64,000 bases of DNA from Isochrysis galbana. Its lineage: Eukaryota > Haptophyta > Isochrysidales > Isochrysidaceae. Shown piece by piece: positions 53,421-63,310 of this stretch. The stretch lies in NCBI GenBank assembly GCA_018136815.1, contig CM030944.1:1116456-1180455 (forward strand), in the 5' to 3' direction. Both the position numbers and the translations under genes were made by a program. Under the pieces are notes generated by a model. The model did not search any database, was not told the DNA's origin, and saw nothing but the letters and a program-made list of their open reading frames with translations. Positions within the stretch are counted from its first letter, which is position 1; each line of letters starts with the position of its first letter.

Positions 53421-56400
53421 ATGAGGGCCGACGAGCACGTCGAGTGCCCCGTCTGCGGGCTCTTCTGCACCGCTGAGGTGCTTGCGCATTGTGAGAGCTC
53501 GGTTGGCGCCGGCGACGACGCGGGCGACGCGGTCTTCTGCCCGCAGTGCGGCCAAGGCCGCCTGCCGGACAGCGACGCTGAGGGAGAGAACGACAACAGC
53601 AGAGAGGAGGCGGGGTCGGACGAGAGCATCGAGGGCGAGGACGGTGGCAGCGGCGAGGCGGCCGACATGGAAATTTCGGATGCTGAGGGCGCGGGCGATC
53701 ACGCGTCTGCCGGCCGCGGTGCAGCCACCGGCTGCGGCGGCAAGTCGTCTGGCACTTCACGGGGGCGCTCGACAAAAACCAGAACCTCCAAACCGGCGTC
53801 GGCAAAGTCCTCCTGGCGGAGGTTGCACAGGGCGACGGAGGACATTTTGGAAAGGCTGCGGCAGCGAGCGGACATCCTACCTCAGATCCTCGACAGGGTC
53901 TTGCTCAAGTGCTCGGCGGAGCAGCGCTCGGCGATGAGGGAGTTGGGCGCGATGAAACAAGAATGGTACCTGGCCTCGCGACACACGGTCGACTTCATCG
54001 AGAACAACGCGTACACCGCGCTTAATTCACTCGATCTTCGATGCAACGAGGTGATGCCGATCGCCCAGATCTTGAACATCCGCGAGCGCCTCTCCAAGAA
54101 GGACGGCAACCGGATTGCGATAATGCTCCCCCCCACGCATGATGGCGAGAAGAAGCTTGCAACGCGGCGGAGCAATGAGGCGCAGGGCATCAAGTGCAGT
54201 TGGACGCCCGTATTCGTGCCCTTCCCCTTCAAAACGCCGGAGGACATCAGGGAGAGCATGCAGGAGCTCCTCGGCGACCGCAAACTCCTCCTCGCCGATG
54301 ACATCGATATGGCGGGATGGGATTTTCTGGTCGCAGCGCGTGACGTCCTTCGCCAGGCTGTGCTTGATGACAATTTGATGCAGGCAAAGCCGGGAGTGCC
54401 TAGGCGACTACAAATCCTGTTTGACGGCCACGGCTGGACGGCGCGCTCGGGCGTCTGCCGCTTTTTGGTGCGCTGCGTCGAGCTCGTGCGCGACTTCAAC
54501 GCGATGCGCTACGCTCGGGACTTTACTTTCTTGTTGGGCTCCGACAAATACCTCTTCTTGCAGAAGGCGGTGGGCCTGGGTGGAGAGAGCTCTTTGCACA
54601 GCCTTGCATGGCGTGGCTTGCGTGTGAAGCGGCTGTCAGAGAGCGAAATTCCGGAGGTAGTTCGAAAGTCCAAGCCGCCTCCCGAGAATTTTGATACAGG
54701 CAGCACAAACGCCTATTTACGGCTCGCAACAATTCAGTAAGTGTTGGCCTTCATATATGTCTACCATATCATTGTCATTGCCTTACTTTGCCCCCCCAAC
54801 ACACAGCTACAGGCTATAATGGCCTATTCTTATCACATTCTTCACCCCCCCCCCCCTGCTGCGGCGGGCCGGGGCCCGGCAGGGCCAGGCCGTGCCCCCC
54901 GGGGCAGCCACGAGCACCGCCGGCGCCGAATGGCTGCACCCCATAGGGGAGAGAGGGGCAGCCAGCATGAAGCCATGGCCGATGCATCTAGCCATTCTGT
55001 ACAACATCACGCTCTTACTTCTGGTCCCCCCCCCCTTTTTTTTTGTAACATAGGTGCAGCGTATACTTCACAGGCATCGAATGCGGCGAATATTGCACAG
55101 AAAAGGAGCATTCTACTATGTTTGAGCTCAGCGTTGCAGGCGATATGGCGGCCGCAAATGCAGGCGCTGGGCTCGACAGTCCCGCGTGCCGTGCGGGATG
55201 TTGCTTCCGCTGTCTTCTGCGCAAACCACAGTGGGGAGATGACCAGGCAAATGAGTGCGCATGGCGACGCAATTTCGCCTATCAGTGCGTCGCCAACCAC
55301 GTGAACGTCTTTCGGCTACTGGCTGAGCACATACCTGAATTTGCCGACGAGCCACCGCCGATTTGTCCCCACTGCGGCGTACTCGTTGATGATGCGCTCG
55401 AAGCAGCCGAGGCTGAGGAATTTTCAGGCCTGAGCGAGGCGAAAAGAAAGGTGGTCATGCGAGAGCACAGTAAGACGCATTGCGGGGGTCAGCGTGGGCG
55501 TGCGCCGATCCTGCCCGTTGACAACTGCAAGCGGGCTCGGAGCGCGCTGCATCGGAGCATCAACGCGTGCTCCAATAATCTGGCGGCTACCTTCATGGCT
55601 GTGCCATTCAACCTGCAACAGCGAGAGGCTGGCAACAAGCTTCTCGAAGCGAGTGGCTTGCTGTGGAGGTTCCCCACCGACAAGAAGAAGCGCGGCGGAA
55701 CGCCTCAGGGAAACGATGCGCGCACCTTGCACTCAGAGCCTGAGCTTCTGGTCGGACTCTTTGCGATCTTTTATCCGGAGGCCGAAACTGAGACTATGCA
55801 GGGGCTCCGTGAGGCTGCGGGTGAGGCATCACAAGTGCTAGGGGGTGAGCAACCTCGACGTGCACGCGCAGCCATAGCTCGGGCTACCTCTGGGAGAGCT
55901 CGCACTACCTCTGGCGCGGCCGGCGCCACCTCCGGTGCATCCGAGGTCAGCACAGCAGCGTCAGATGGGCAAAGCGGCAGCACACCTGGAACGGCCGAGC
56001 AGCCTCAGCAGCGCGCGGGCATCCCCCGGAAAAGGAAGGGGCCAATGGTTGCAGAAGTCGAGGTCGAGGTTGACATTCCGGCAAAAGATGCTATCGAGTA
56101 TGCCAAGTCGAGGCGGGCCTCGAGTCGCGCATGCAGCCGATCAGCGGCCAGCACTGGCGATGCCGCGCCGCGTGCCCCTAGGCCGAACGAGGCGAAGGAG
56201 CCTGCAGCTCAGTCCATGGTGCCGCCAGCAGACAGCACGGGCATCGACATTGATGAAGATGGCGACCTCGACGAAATGATGGAAGGCCTCGAGGAGGACG
56301 AAGCTACCGGCACGGCTGCGACTGCCATCGACGTCTGGCTTACCTCCATCTTGCATCAAGCCGATGTGAATGCTCACATTGAAGACCACTACGATCTGGA

Positions 56401-57114
56401 GCAGGTGCGCGCTCTCACCTGATGCAAAGGCGGATGATCAGCTCAACTCACTTGCCCCCCCCCCACCAACCTTGCGTAGCGTCGACGCTATGGCGAAAAG
56501 GGGCAGCGATCGGGCAAGGCTTGGTTCGAGGCGCTGCAAAAGCACACAAACAACAAGGCTCTGTGGCAATATCCTCACGACAGCGCTTACCACTTTTTGG
56601 AGGATGCTCTCGAGAATGGTGAGGCTCAACGAAACGACGATTCAATCCTGGAGAAGGGCAACCGGTTAAAGAAGAAGCGCAAGGGAATTGTATTCATGTG
56701 CGCGTCATGTGCGCGCGCGCGCAGGCCCTGCAGCTGCGCACTCCGCCACCTGCTTACCTCCGATCGTGGCATTGTAGGGGTGGGAAGAACGAGCCCGGCG
56801 CCACTGTGACGTCGACGCGCATGGTCTGCGAGAAGGATGCAAACGGGAAGAAGACGGGCAGGCTGGTGGAGAAGGAAGTGGTGCGCAAGGCTCCGCTCGG
56901 GCAAGCAGCGCAGGTTATGCGGCTCGAGATGGCCGGAACTTTGCTCGCTGCTCCGCGCAAGAGCAAAGAGCAGAAGCTCAGCGAGCCTCGCACCGCCTTC
57001 CAGCTCGTGAAGAAAGAGCGTGAGAAAAAGGCACGCTATGATACTTACCAGGCTGTCGAGCAGCTGTCACTCGAGATGCATGACGCGCCGAGTGCGGCAA
57101 GCGAGACTACCTGA
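53421..57114 (+). CDS. Zinc-binding transposase-like protein, 1073 residues
   Basis: Four exons: 53421-54736, 55054-56404, 56480-56697, 56778-57114, all joining in phase. The N-terminus has a CPVCGLFC...CPQCGQ zinc knuckle, then an acidic Ser/Glu tract. The middle reads LQILFDGHGWTARSG, later GSDKYLFLQKAVG, and after the intron FELSVAGDMAAANAGAG followed by C-x2-C (CCFRCLLR), CPHCG and REHSKTHC. A spaced Asp, a GD-type Asp and an immediately following Cys cluster are the order seen in several DDE transposases with a zinc insertion, including RAG1/Transib-like enzymes; a third acidic residue cannot be fixed by eye. The C-terminal third is low-complexity with Lys-rich segments. No terminal inverted repeats were found around it, so it may be domesticated or an old copy. 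Function is inference; the gene structure is solid. Confidence 0.55.
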
Positions 57115-58150
57115 CATATATGTGTCGATGGGCGAATTATCGTGAGCGCACACGTGTTGCAGTCGGGCGCGCTGAGTGCTCACGCATTGTGCCGTCGTTC
57201 TGTGGACGAGTCTCGGGCTGTGCGGAAGCTGCAGAGGGCGAGGATCGGCATGGCAAGTGCATGTGGCAGGAAGAATGGGGAGTCCATGTGCATACCTGGC
57301 CATCACGCGAGCCTCGAGCGCACATCCGAGTAGGGTGTCGCGCGTGAGCCGGGCGCGAAGGAGAGGCCGCTTGGAGCGATCGCGCCATCGCGCGCCGAGA
57401 GATTGCGGGAATGAGAGGGGGGGACTGGGAGGACGTGCTTGTACGGTAAGTTTCGGGCTCTGTAAATCGACTTCAGCGCGAACTTGCGCCTCGCGGAAAT
57501 AGCGATAAGTCAAACGCAGAGTTTTAGTAAGGGGGCGTGTCCAGTTAAAAGAAAAATGACCTGTCAGCCGGGGACTCGTGAAAAAAAAGCCCCCGCCCCC
57601 GTCCCCGCCCCCGTCCCCCCGCCCCCCTGCTGATCCCCTCCCGAAACCAGCGGCGGCTCTCCGCTCAGCCAGCGACGGTACCGTGAGAAATGTCATTGTT
57701 TATCGATGATATATCCCCTGGCCGCGGCCCCTCCACCCCAGAAACCCGCGGCCCCTCGCGGGTCAGCGCCGCGACGGTAACGTGAAGTATCTCGTGATTT
57801 ACATAGATATCTCGCGCTAGTAGGTACGCGCGGAATCGGAAGCCTCCATTTCCATGTCAGAGCACGTGTGGGCTGCGAGCTGCGGTGTGGTGGGCGCAGC
57901 TGAGCCGCGGCCCGACAGCTGCGTGTCGGACTGCGGTACGGCTAGAAGTAGCGCAGTAGCGGTAGGCAGCGGACGCGAGTGGCGCGGCGGCCAGCGCCGC
58001 GCGGTGCGCAGCAGTAGGAGCAACGAGAGCAGCTTGCACGCTATATGCTATATCTGCTATGTATAGCTAAAGCACGCGCAATGCGCACGGCCTCTACGAG
58101 CAACATTAGTGCACTACAAAAACATATAGTAAAACCTCTTTACTTGTGCC
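57115..58150. other. Intergenic with a tandem duplication
   Basis: GC-rich up to 57650, with CCCCCG repeats at 57590-57625. A duplicated unit occupies 57635-57812. 57850-58070 gives frames on both strands with no recognisable content. No gene supported. Confidence 0.5.
57635..57812. repeat. Imperfect tandem duplication, unit about 90 bp
   Basis: Unit 1 (57635-57715) and unit 2 (57728-57812) both run from CCCCTCC through GCGACGGTACCGTGA/GCGACGGTAACGTGA to an AT-rich ATGATATATC/ATAGATATCTC end. The alternation of a GC-rich part and an AT-rich part is kept in both. Confidence 0.7.
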
Positions 58151-59386
58151 TCACACAAACAGAACGGACAACCAACGCAACACGTGCTCAGGAATCAGAC
58201 CACTGGGCATAGTCACTACCGCAGCATTCGCCAACGCTATCTTGTATTTGTGCTCAACCTCGGGCGTGTAATAAGGCCCACCCACGTGCCGCGCAACCAT
58301 CCAACGCGGCGTGTTCGAACCCATGCCATCCGCCAAACCAAAGAAGTGCCCCGTGACGAACAACTCCGTTGGCGCCCTGTCGACATCCCGCCGCGTCCGA
58401 AATTTGAAGGTGAGTGGCGGCATGAGCATCACGAGATTATTGTTGGGCCACTTGAAAAGGGCGCACGGCCCTTGTTTGTTGAACTGACCAACGACTTTGT
58501 CGACGATGTTCGTCGACTTGATGACAAACTTGTCCTCGATGTGCACGCCACCATGCCCACCACGCGATGATGTAATTGGGGTGATATGCGTCGCCGTTTA
58601 ACAGCCGCCTTGGGTCTTTGATTACCTATGGGTGAGCGTTTGTGAAAGAGGTTAGCGTTGTGCATGCGTGGTGCGTTGTGCGCGGTGCGCGTGCGAGAGA
58701 CAGAGGCGTGCATGACTTACCTTTGTGTGGGGATCCATCACGCCTGCGTCAATCAGCTCGCGCTCCAGCCCATACTCGCCGAAAAAATGGTTCTCTACTA
58801 CGGCCTCCCTGTGCTTTTGTGACCTCTTCTCCTCCTCTGCCCTCGAAACCCCTTCGGTGATGTCGATACCACGAGCCCGCCACCATGGATAGATGCGTTG
58901 AAAGAATGTGTGAGACAGGTCGATGTTGGAATTGAGGTGGTTGAGCTCCGGCGTGTTGAGAGGAATAGTACCCTTGCCGTACTTCTTAGTCTTGTTGAAC
59001 CTGTGCCGCTCTGCCAGCACAGCGCGTACCTTTACAGAAATCTGGTGCCTGTTTTGGGGGTCGTGAACGTCAGCGCGAGCCAGAACCCAAGATGCCAACT
59101 TGAGCCTCTCAGCGTTTGTGAGAAGCTGTTGGTTGGCATCCCGTGGGGAGTCATCATCAGAGGTGCCCCTCTTCAGCTCCCACGCCACTTTGCCGCGCGT
59201 TGCCTCCGGGAAATGCCCTGTTGCAAGCGCGGCCTTGACGCCAACGCTGTGCGAGCGGCAGTGCGCGGCTGCTCTGCGCACGTCTTCGACGACGCGCGCC
59301 CGCTGTTCTGCGCGCGTATCGCGGGCATGGACTGTGTAGTGGCCCCTCGGCGGCTTGGGCTTGCTGGCGGGCTTCCTGGGGGCCAT
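58151..59386 (-). pseudogene. Probable transposase-derived gene with an internal frameshift
   Basis: Exon 1, 59386-58721 (222 codons), begins MAPRKPASKPKPPRGHY and is basic and helical, with LTNAERLKLASWVLARADVHD and FFQRIYPWWRARGID segments resembling helix-turn-helix/CENP-B-type DNA-binding regions of pogo-like transposases. Exon 2 starts at 58625 after a CCCATAG acceptor: DPRRLLNGDAYHPNYIIAWW continues naturally, then the frame must shift near 58548-58566 (a G/T-rich GGTGGGCATGGTGG stretch) to read HIEDKFVIKSTNIVDKVVGQ and on to the stop at 58151. The LNGD segment may be the first catalytic Asp of a DDE domain. One extra G would explain the shift, so it is either a pseudogene, a sequencing error or a missed tiny intron. 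Family assignment is tentative. Confidence 0.45.
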
Positions 59387-59629
59387 GATTGCCTGGGGGG
59401 GAACAGGGGCACGCCCACGAAGCGGGCACGCGCACGAAGCGGCAGCCTCTAGAGTAGGAGTACCCTAGAGTAGAGTAGAGTAGGATAAAACCAGCACAGA
59501 CAAGAGAAAGCTCTACCACTAAGATTAGATTGGCAGGCAGCCGGCCACAGCCCCCCCCCCCGCTGAATGGACTCTTTGGGCCGTCCATCTCCGCTCTCCC
59601 GCACACCCCACCAGCAGCTCTCCCGCTCT

Positions 59630-59633
59630 CCCG

Positions 59634-59723
<90 letters not shown>

Positions 59724-59724
59724 G

Positions 59725-59772
<48 letters not shown>

Positions 59773-59935
59773 CCACTCTCTCTCTCACTCTCTTCTTTTC
59801 TCTCGTCCATTCTCTTTCCTTTCGCTCTCTCTCTCTCTCTCTCTCTCCCTCTCTCTCTCTCGCTCTCTCGGTCCCTGCCTCCCTGCCTCCCTCCCCTCCC
59901 CCGACCCCACCCTCTCCCCTCTCCCTTCCCCCCGC
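59630..59935. repeat. (CT)n microsatellite and pyrimidine tract
   Basis: Nearly pure CT for about 250 bases, ending in C-rich sequence directly before the start codon at 59943. Reading frames through it are Ser/Leu or Arg/Glu repeats and are not genes. Confidence 0.95.
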
Positions 59936-59942
59936 AAGCCGA

Positions 59943-61776
59943 ATGGTCGTCCCGACACGACTACTCATCCTGCTTTCCCTCTTGTCCTCGCGGTCAGTGC
60001 GCGCAGCGCACTGTCACGGGCTGATCTGTGACCCATCGAGCGAGAGCTGCTGTGAGGATGCGCTCGGCTCCGAGTGCTGCCTCTCCGCCTCGACCAGCTG
60101 TGTGGCGCCGCGCGGCCGTTTTTCGACTTCCACCTGCTGCGCCCGCTGGTCCATTGGCTGCTCCGTCGGCTCGGTGGGCTGCTGCGACCCGGCAAGGGCG
60201 TGGCAGTTCCTCGGCCCCCAGTTTGAACACCAGCTCAATGCCACCATTCTTGACAGAGCACCTCAGCGCCGGCGAGCGCTCTTCCCGCCTCAGGCGAGGG
60301 ATGCAGGGCCATCTAGCATTACCATGACGGAAGAGATCGGTGCGGGTGCGGGTGCGGGCGTGGCTTTCGCCTTGTTCACGAGAGCAATGACCTCTGAACT
60401 GGTGGCTGCGACGGTCGATCTCAAGTCTGGAGGTGCCAGATATCGGGTCGTCACAGGGCCGGCGGCTGATTACTATAAGAGCTATGCCGGCGAGGCAACG
60501 CGCCTCTTCCCCTTTGATCCGAGCGCATGCCGCTTTTTCTTGCTTGACCTCGACCGGACGAAAGGCAAGCTGGCTCATCCGCTAGTCTTGTATACGGTGA
60601 ATGCATCGAGTGGCACATCCGATGCCGTTGAAGTTCATGGGTGTGGCCCCATAGGTGATCCAGTAGGACAGGCATGGGATGAGATGGCGGGCAACCTACT
60701 TGTTGCAGGACAGACCAGCTCGCACGCCAACTTTTGTTCGATCAGGCTTTCCCCGAGTATACATGGCACACCCATCGGCTCTATTGCACGCGGAGCCGAC
60801 GAAACGTCAGCGTCACGGTAAGTGTGCATGCAAAGGGCCATCGAGCGTCTTAGTCTCAGGGCGACAAGTGCAAGCTCTCTGAAAAATAACTGGTCTCTCT
60901 GATGCTTGGTTGCTCATTGTGTATAGGTACTCCGCTTATCTGTCGCACGCGTCTGGTGGTGTCGCTTTTCGTCTCGGATACTTGCGTGCCAGTGAGGGCA
61001 TGTTAGGTGGCCTCGGCATCACGACCTTCTCGCAGACGGATAGCTTTCTTCGCGAGGGCACCTTGGCAACTGGAGAAGATGACTCTTCATCTTCCGGCGC
61101 CACCCCCCCCGCTGACATTGTTTCCTCCACTGGAAAAATGGAAGCCCCACGCGTCAGATCCCGAGGGCGCGGTGAAGGCTTAATTGCCACCGCCACCATG
61201 CAGAGGGACATCAAGCCATTTGCTACCACAGTTGGCCAGGCTGTATGGTTGAACGCCGTTATGTTATCCACCCATGGCTTGCCAACAACGCTGGTACCAC
61301 ATCCAGATGGCGGCTTCCTCTCGTTGGCACCACGTACTGACAAAAAGCACGGCGGCAAGCTCGACATTTTGAGGTGGTCGCATAGCATTGGATCAAGCTT
61401 GCAAGACGAACGAATCGAGGGGGAATCCCGTTTGGAAACTGGTGACAGCTCTGTCGCCTTTGGCGTCAATGCTAATGCGAGTCGTGACGTATCCGCCGCA
61501 CCGATCGTGTTTGCGAGACTCGCCAACGCACGCTACCCGCCCCTCGGCCTCCTAGGCAGCGGAGTCCTTGGCTATGTGGGCGACGCTTCCAACGGTCGTG
61601 ACACGTATGCCGCATTGACAGTGGAAGTGCGCGGTGGCCCCCTAGGTTTGCGTGATCGATGGACCATCTCTCGCCTCGATTTGAGCAACAACCAAGTGGT
61701 TGACGTGCCACTCAACCCGCAGCCGGCCGCACTTGGGGCGCAGGCTTGCGCCCTCTCTGGCTTCGGGATTGTATAG
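59943..61776 (+). CDS. Secreted protein with Cys-rich N-terminus, function unknown
   Basis: Two exons, 59943-60817 and 60927-61776, joined in phase by a GTAAGT donor and TATAG acceptor; 574 residues. Residues 1-21 are a clear signal peptide (RLLILLSLLSS core). The next 60 residues hold a dense Cys array (CHGLICDPSSESCCEDALG, then CC and CARW repeats) that suggests a small disulfide-bonded domain. The rest is beta-rich, with several Gly-rich turns and segments such as FFLLDLDRTKGKL, VWLNAVMLSTHGLP and WTISRLDLSNNQVVDVPL that could be propeller blades, though I cannot count them with confidence. No membrane anchor after the signal peptide. Its start is preceded by a CT tract like that of the lysyl-tRNA synthetase gene. 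I recognise no family. Confidence 0.7.
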
Positions 61777-62949
61777 CAACATACTATTGCCCTGACGAGG
61801 GGGTTGCCAATCCTATGGCACGAATCGATCCGGTGTGCCACGAGCAAGAGAGACGATGCTCGTATTGACCACGAGTAGTTGGCTGAGTATATAAGTTCTT
61901 GAGATCGTTTGTCCGCTCTCTGTTCGCCGCACCGCGCCCATGCCAATGGAACTCAAAGCAAAAGAACATCATTCGTTTGTCTTCATCCGAGGGCACTAGT
62001 GAGAGAAGGCATAGTACACTGCAGACATAGAGCGCGCAGCCGTAGCAATCTATGCCCGTCTTTTGAGAAACTTGCCCGATAGCGCTGCGGCTAGAAGATA
62101 TGAATCTGGCGTCCCTCAGTTCCAATTGGCCAGCCGTCGTTGGTGTTGTGGTTAGGGGGAGAACCGCCCTTAGTTTTAGCTCCCAATGGGCGCCTCTCTC
62201 CACTGGGCTCTTCCTCCCTTCGTGTGTTTTGTTTTCCCCTTTCGGGCGTGCACCCTCTCCGTCCGGTTGGGTACCTCCGATCTCGATCTCCTTCGCCCCA
62301 TGTGTTAGGATAGGGGTGATCGCTCTCGATCCCCCTCCCTTGTTTTCTCATGTGTGCGCCCCCTTTCTTTCCTTGCGCCCCCCCCCCCCCCCCCCCCGTG
62401 TGTTTCCCGCGTATTCTCTCTACCCCAGAGTTTCCGAGAGTCACGCCCATGGCCGCACTCCCAGGGGCTCTGGGCGAGCTCTCTCGACCGCCGCCGCCCC
62501 ATGCTCGTGCGAGCGGTGTTCCCGCCGGTGCCATGCCTCCCTCTCGCCCCAGTGCTCCCTGTGCTCAGCCCTCCGTGAGCACGGTCCCCGCTGGAGCTGG
62601 AGGGCCCTATCCCATACCTCAACAATTCTCTGAATCACAAGCCACTCCACTCCGCCAGCCACAGTTGGCGCTAAGGTCAGCTCAGTGATGCGAAATCAAG
62701 GCTAGTTTCCAAATCAGGCACGGTGCCTGGAGTGGGTCTAATACAAGTCTACAATTCTTCCCCCCCCCCCCCCTCCCACCTATGCTTTATACCCCAGCGC
62801 GTGCATCTTGAAAGGGCCGGAGGATGGATCCAGGTTTCCGCGAGCCCAAAAGGAGCGAACAAGGTTTAATGGAGCAACCCAGGGATAAGAGGAGCGAACC
62901 AGGTTGAGAAGGAGCGAACCAGGTTTGGGGGGGGGAGGGGGGAGGGGCG

Positions 62950-62980
<31 letters not shown>

Positions 62981-63310
62981 AAGTGCATTGGGAGTTCGCG
63001 CGGGGCGAGAGGGGGTGCGAGAGAGAGGGAGAGCGAGAGCGAGAGGGAAAGGGCGAGAGCGAGGGTGAGGGCGAGGGCGAGGAAGAGGGAGAGGGCGAGG
63101 GAGACGGAGAGCGACAGCGACAGCGAGAGCGACAGCGAGAGGGAGAGGGAGAGGGAAGGGAGAGCGAGAGCGAGAAGCGAGAAGCGAGGAGTGCGAGCGA
63201 GAGCGAGAGCGAGAGCGAGAGCGAGGAGCGAGGAGCGAGGAGCGAGGAGCGCGAGCGAGAGCGAGAGCGAGAGCGAGAGCGAGAGCGAGAGCGAGAGCGA
63301 GAGCGAGCCC
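61777..63310. other. Intergenic with GA repeats and C/G runs
   Basis: 61777-62430 has no convincing gene. 62441-62686 is an 81-codon Pro/Ala-rich frame (MAALPGALGELSRPPPP) after a run of C, similar in character to the 22468 ORF and perhaps an element N-terminus. 62930-62980 is a G run, and 63009-63310 is a GA/GCGAGA microsatellite. Confidence 0.5.
63009..63306. repeat. GA/GCGAGA microsatellite
   Basis: About 300 bases of GAGCGA-type repeats with homogeneous GAGAGC units at 63196-63306. The Glu/Arg and Ser/Arg/Leu frames overlapping it are artefacts. It lies immediately before the ATP-grasp frame. Confidence 0.95.

Noticed and set aside
59530-60024. Ser/Leu-rich frames over the CT tract and Arg/Glu-rich frames on the other strand
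   Set aside because: Microsatellite artefacts; the real start of the next gene is at 59943 in a different frame.
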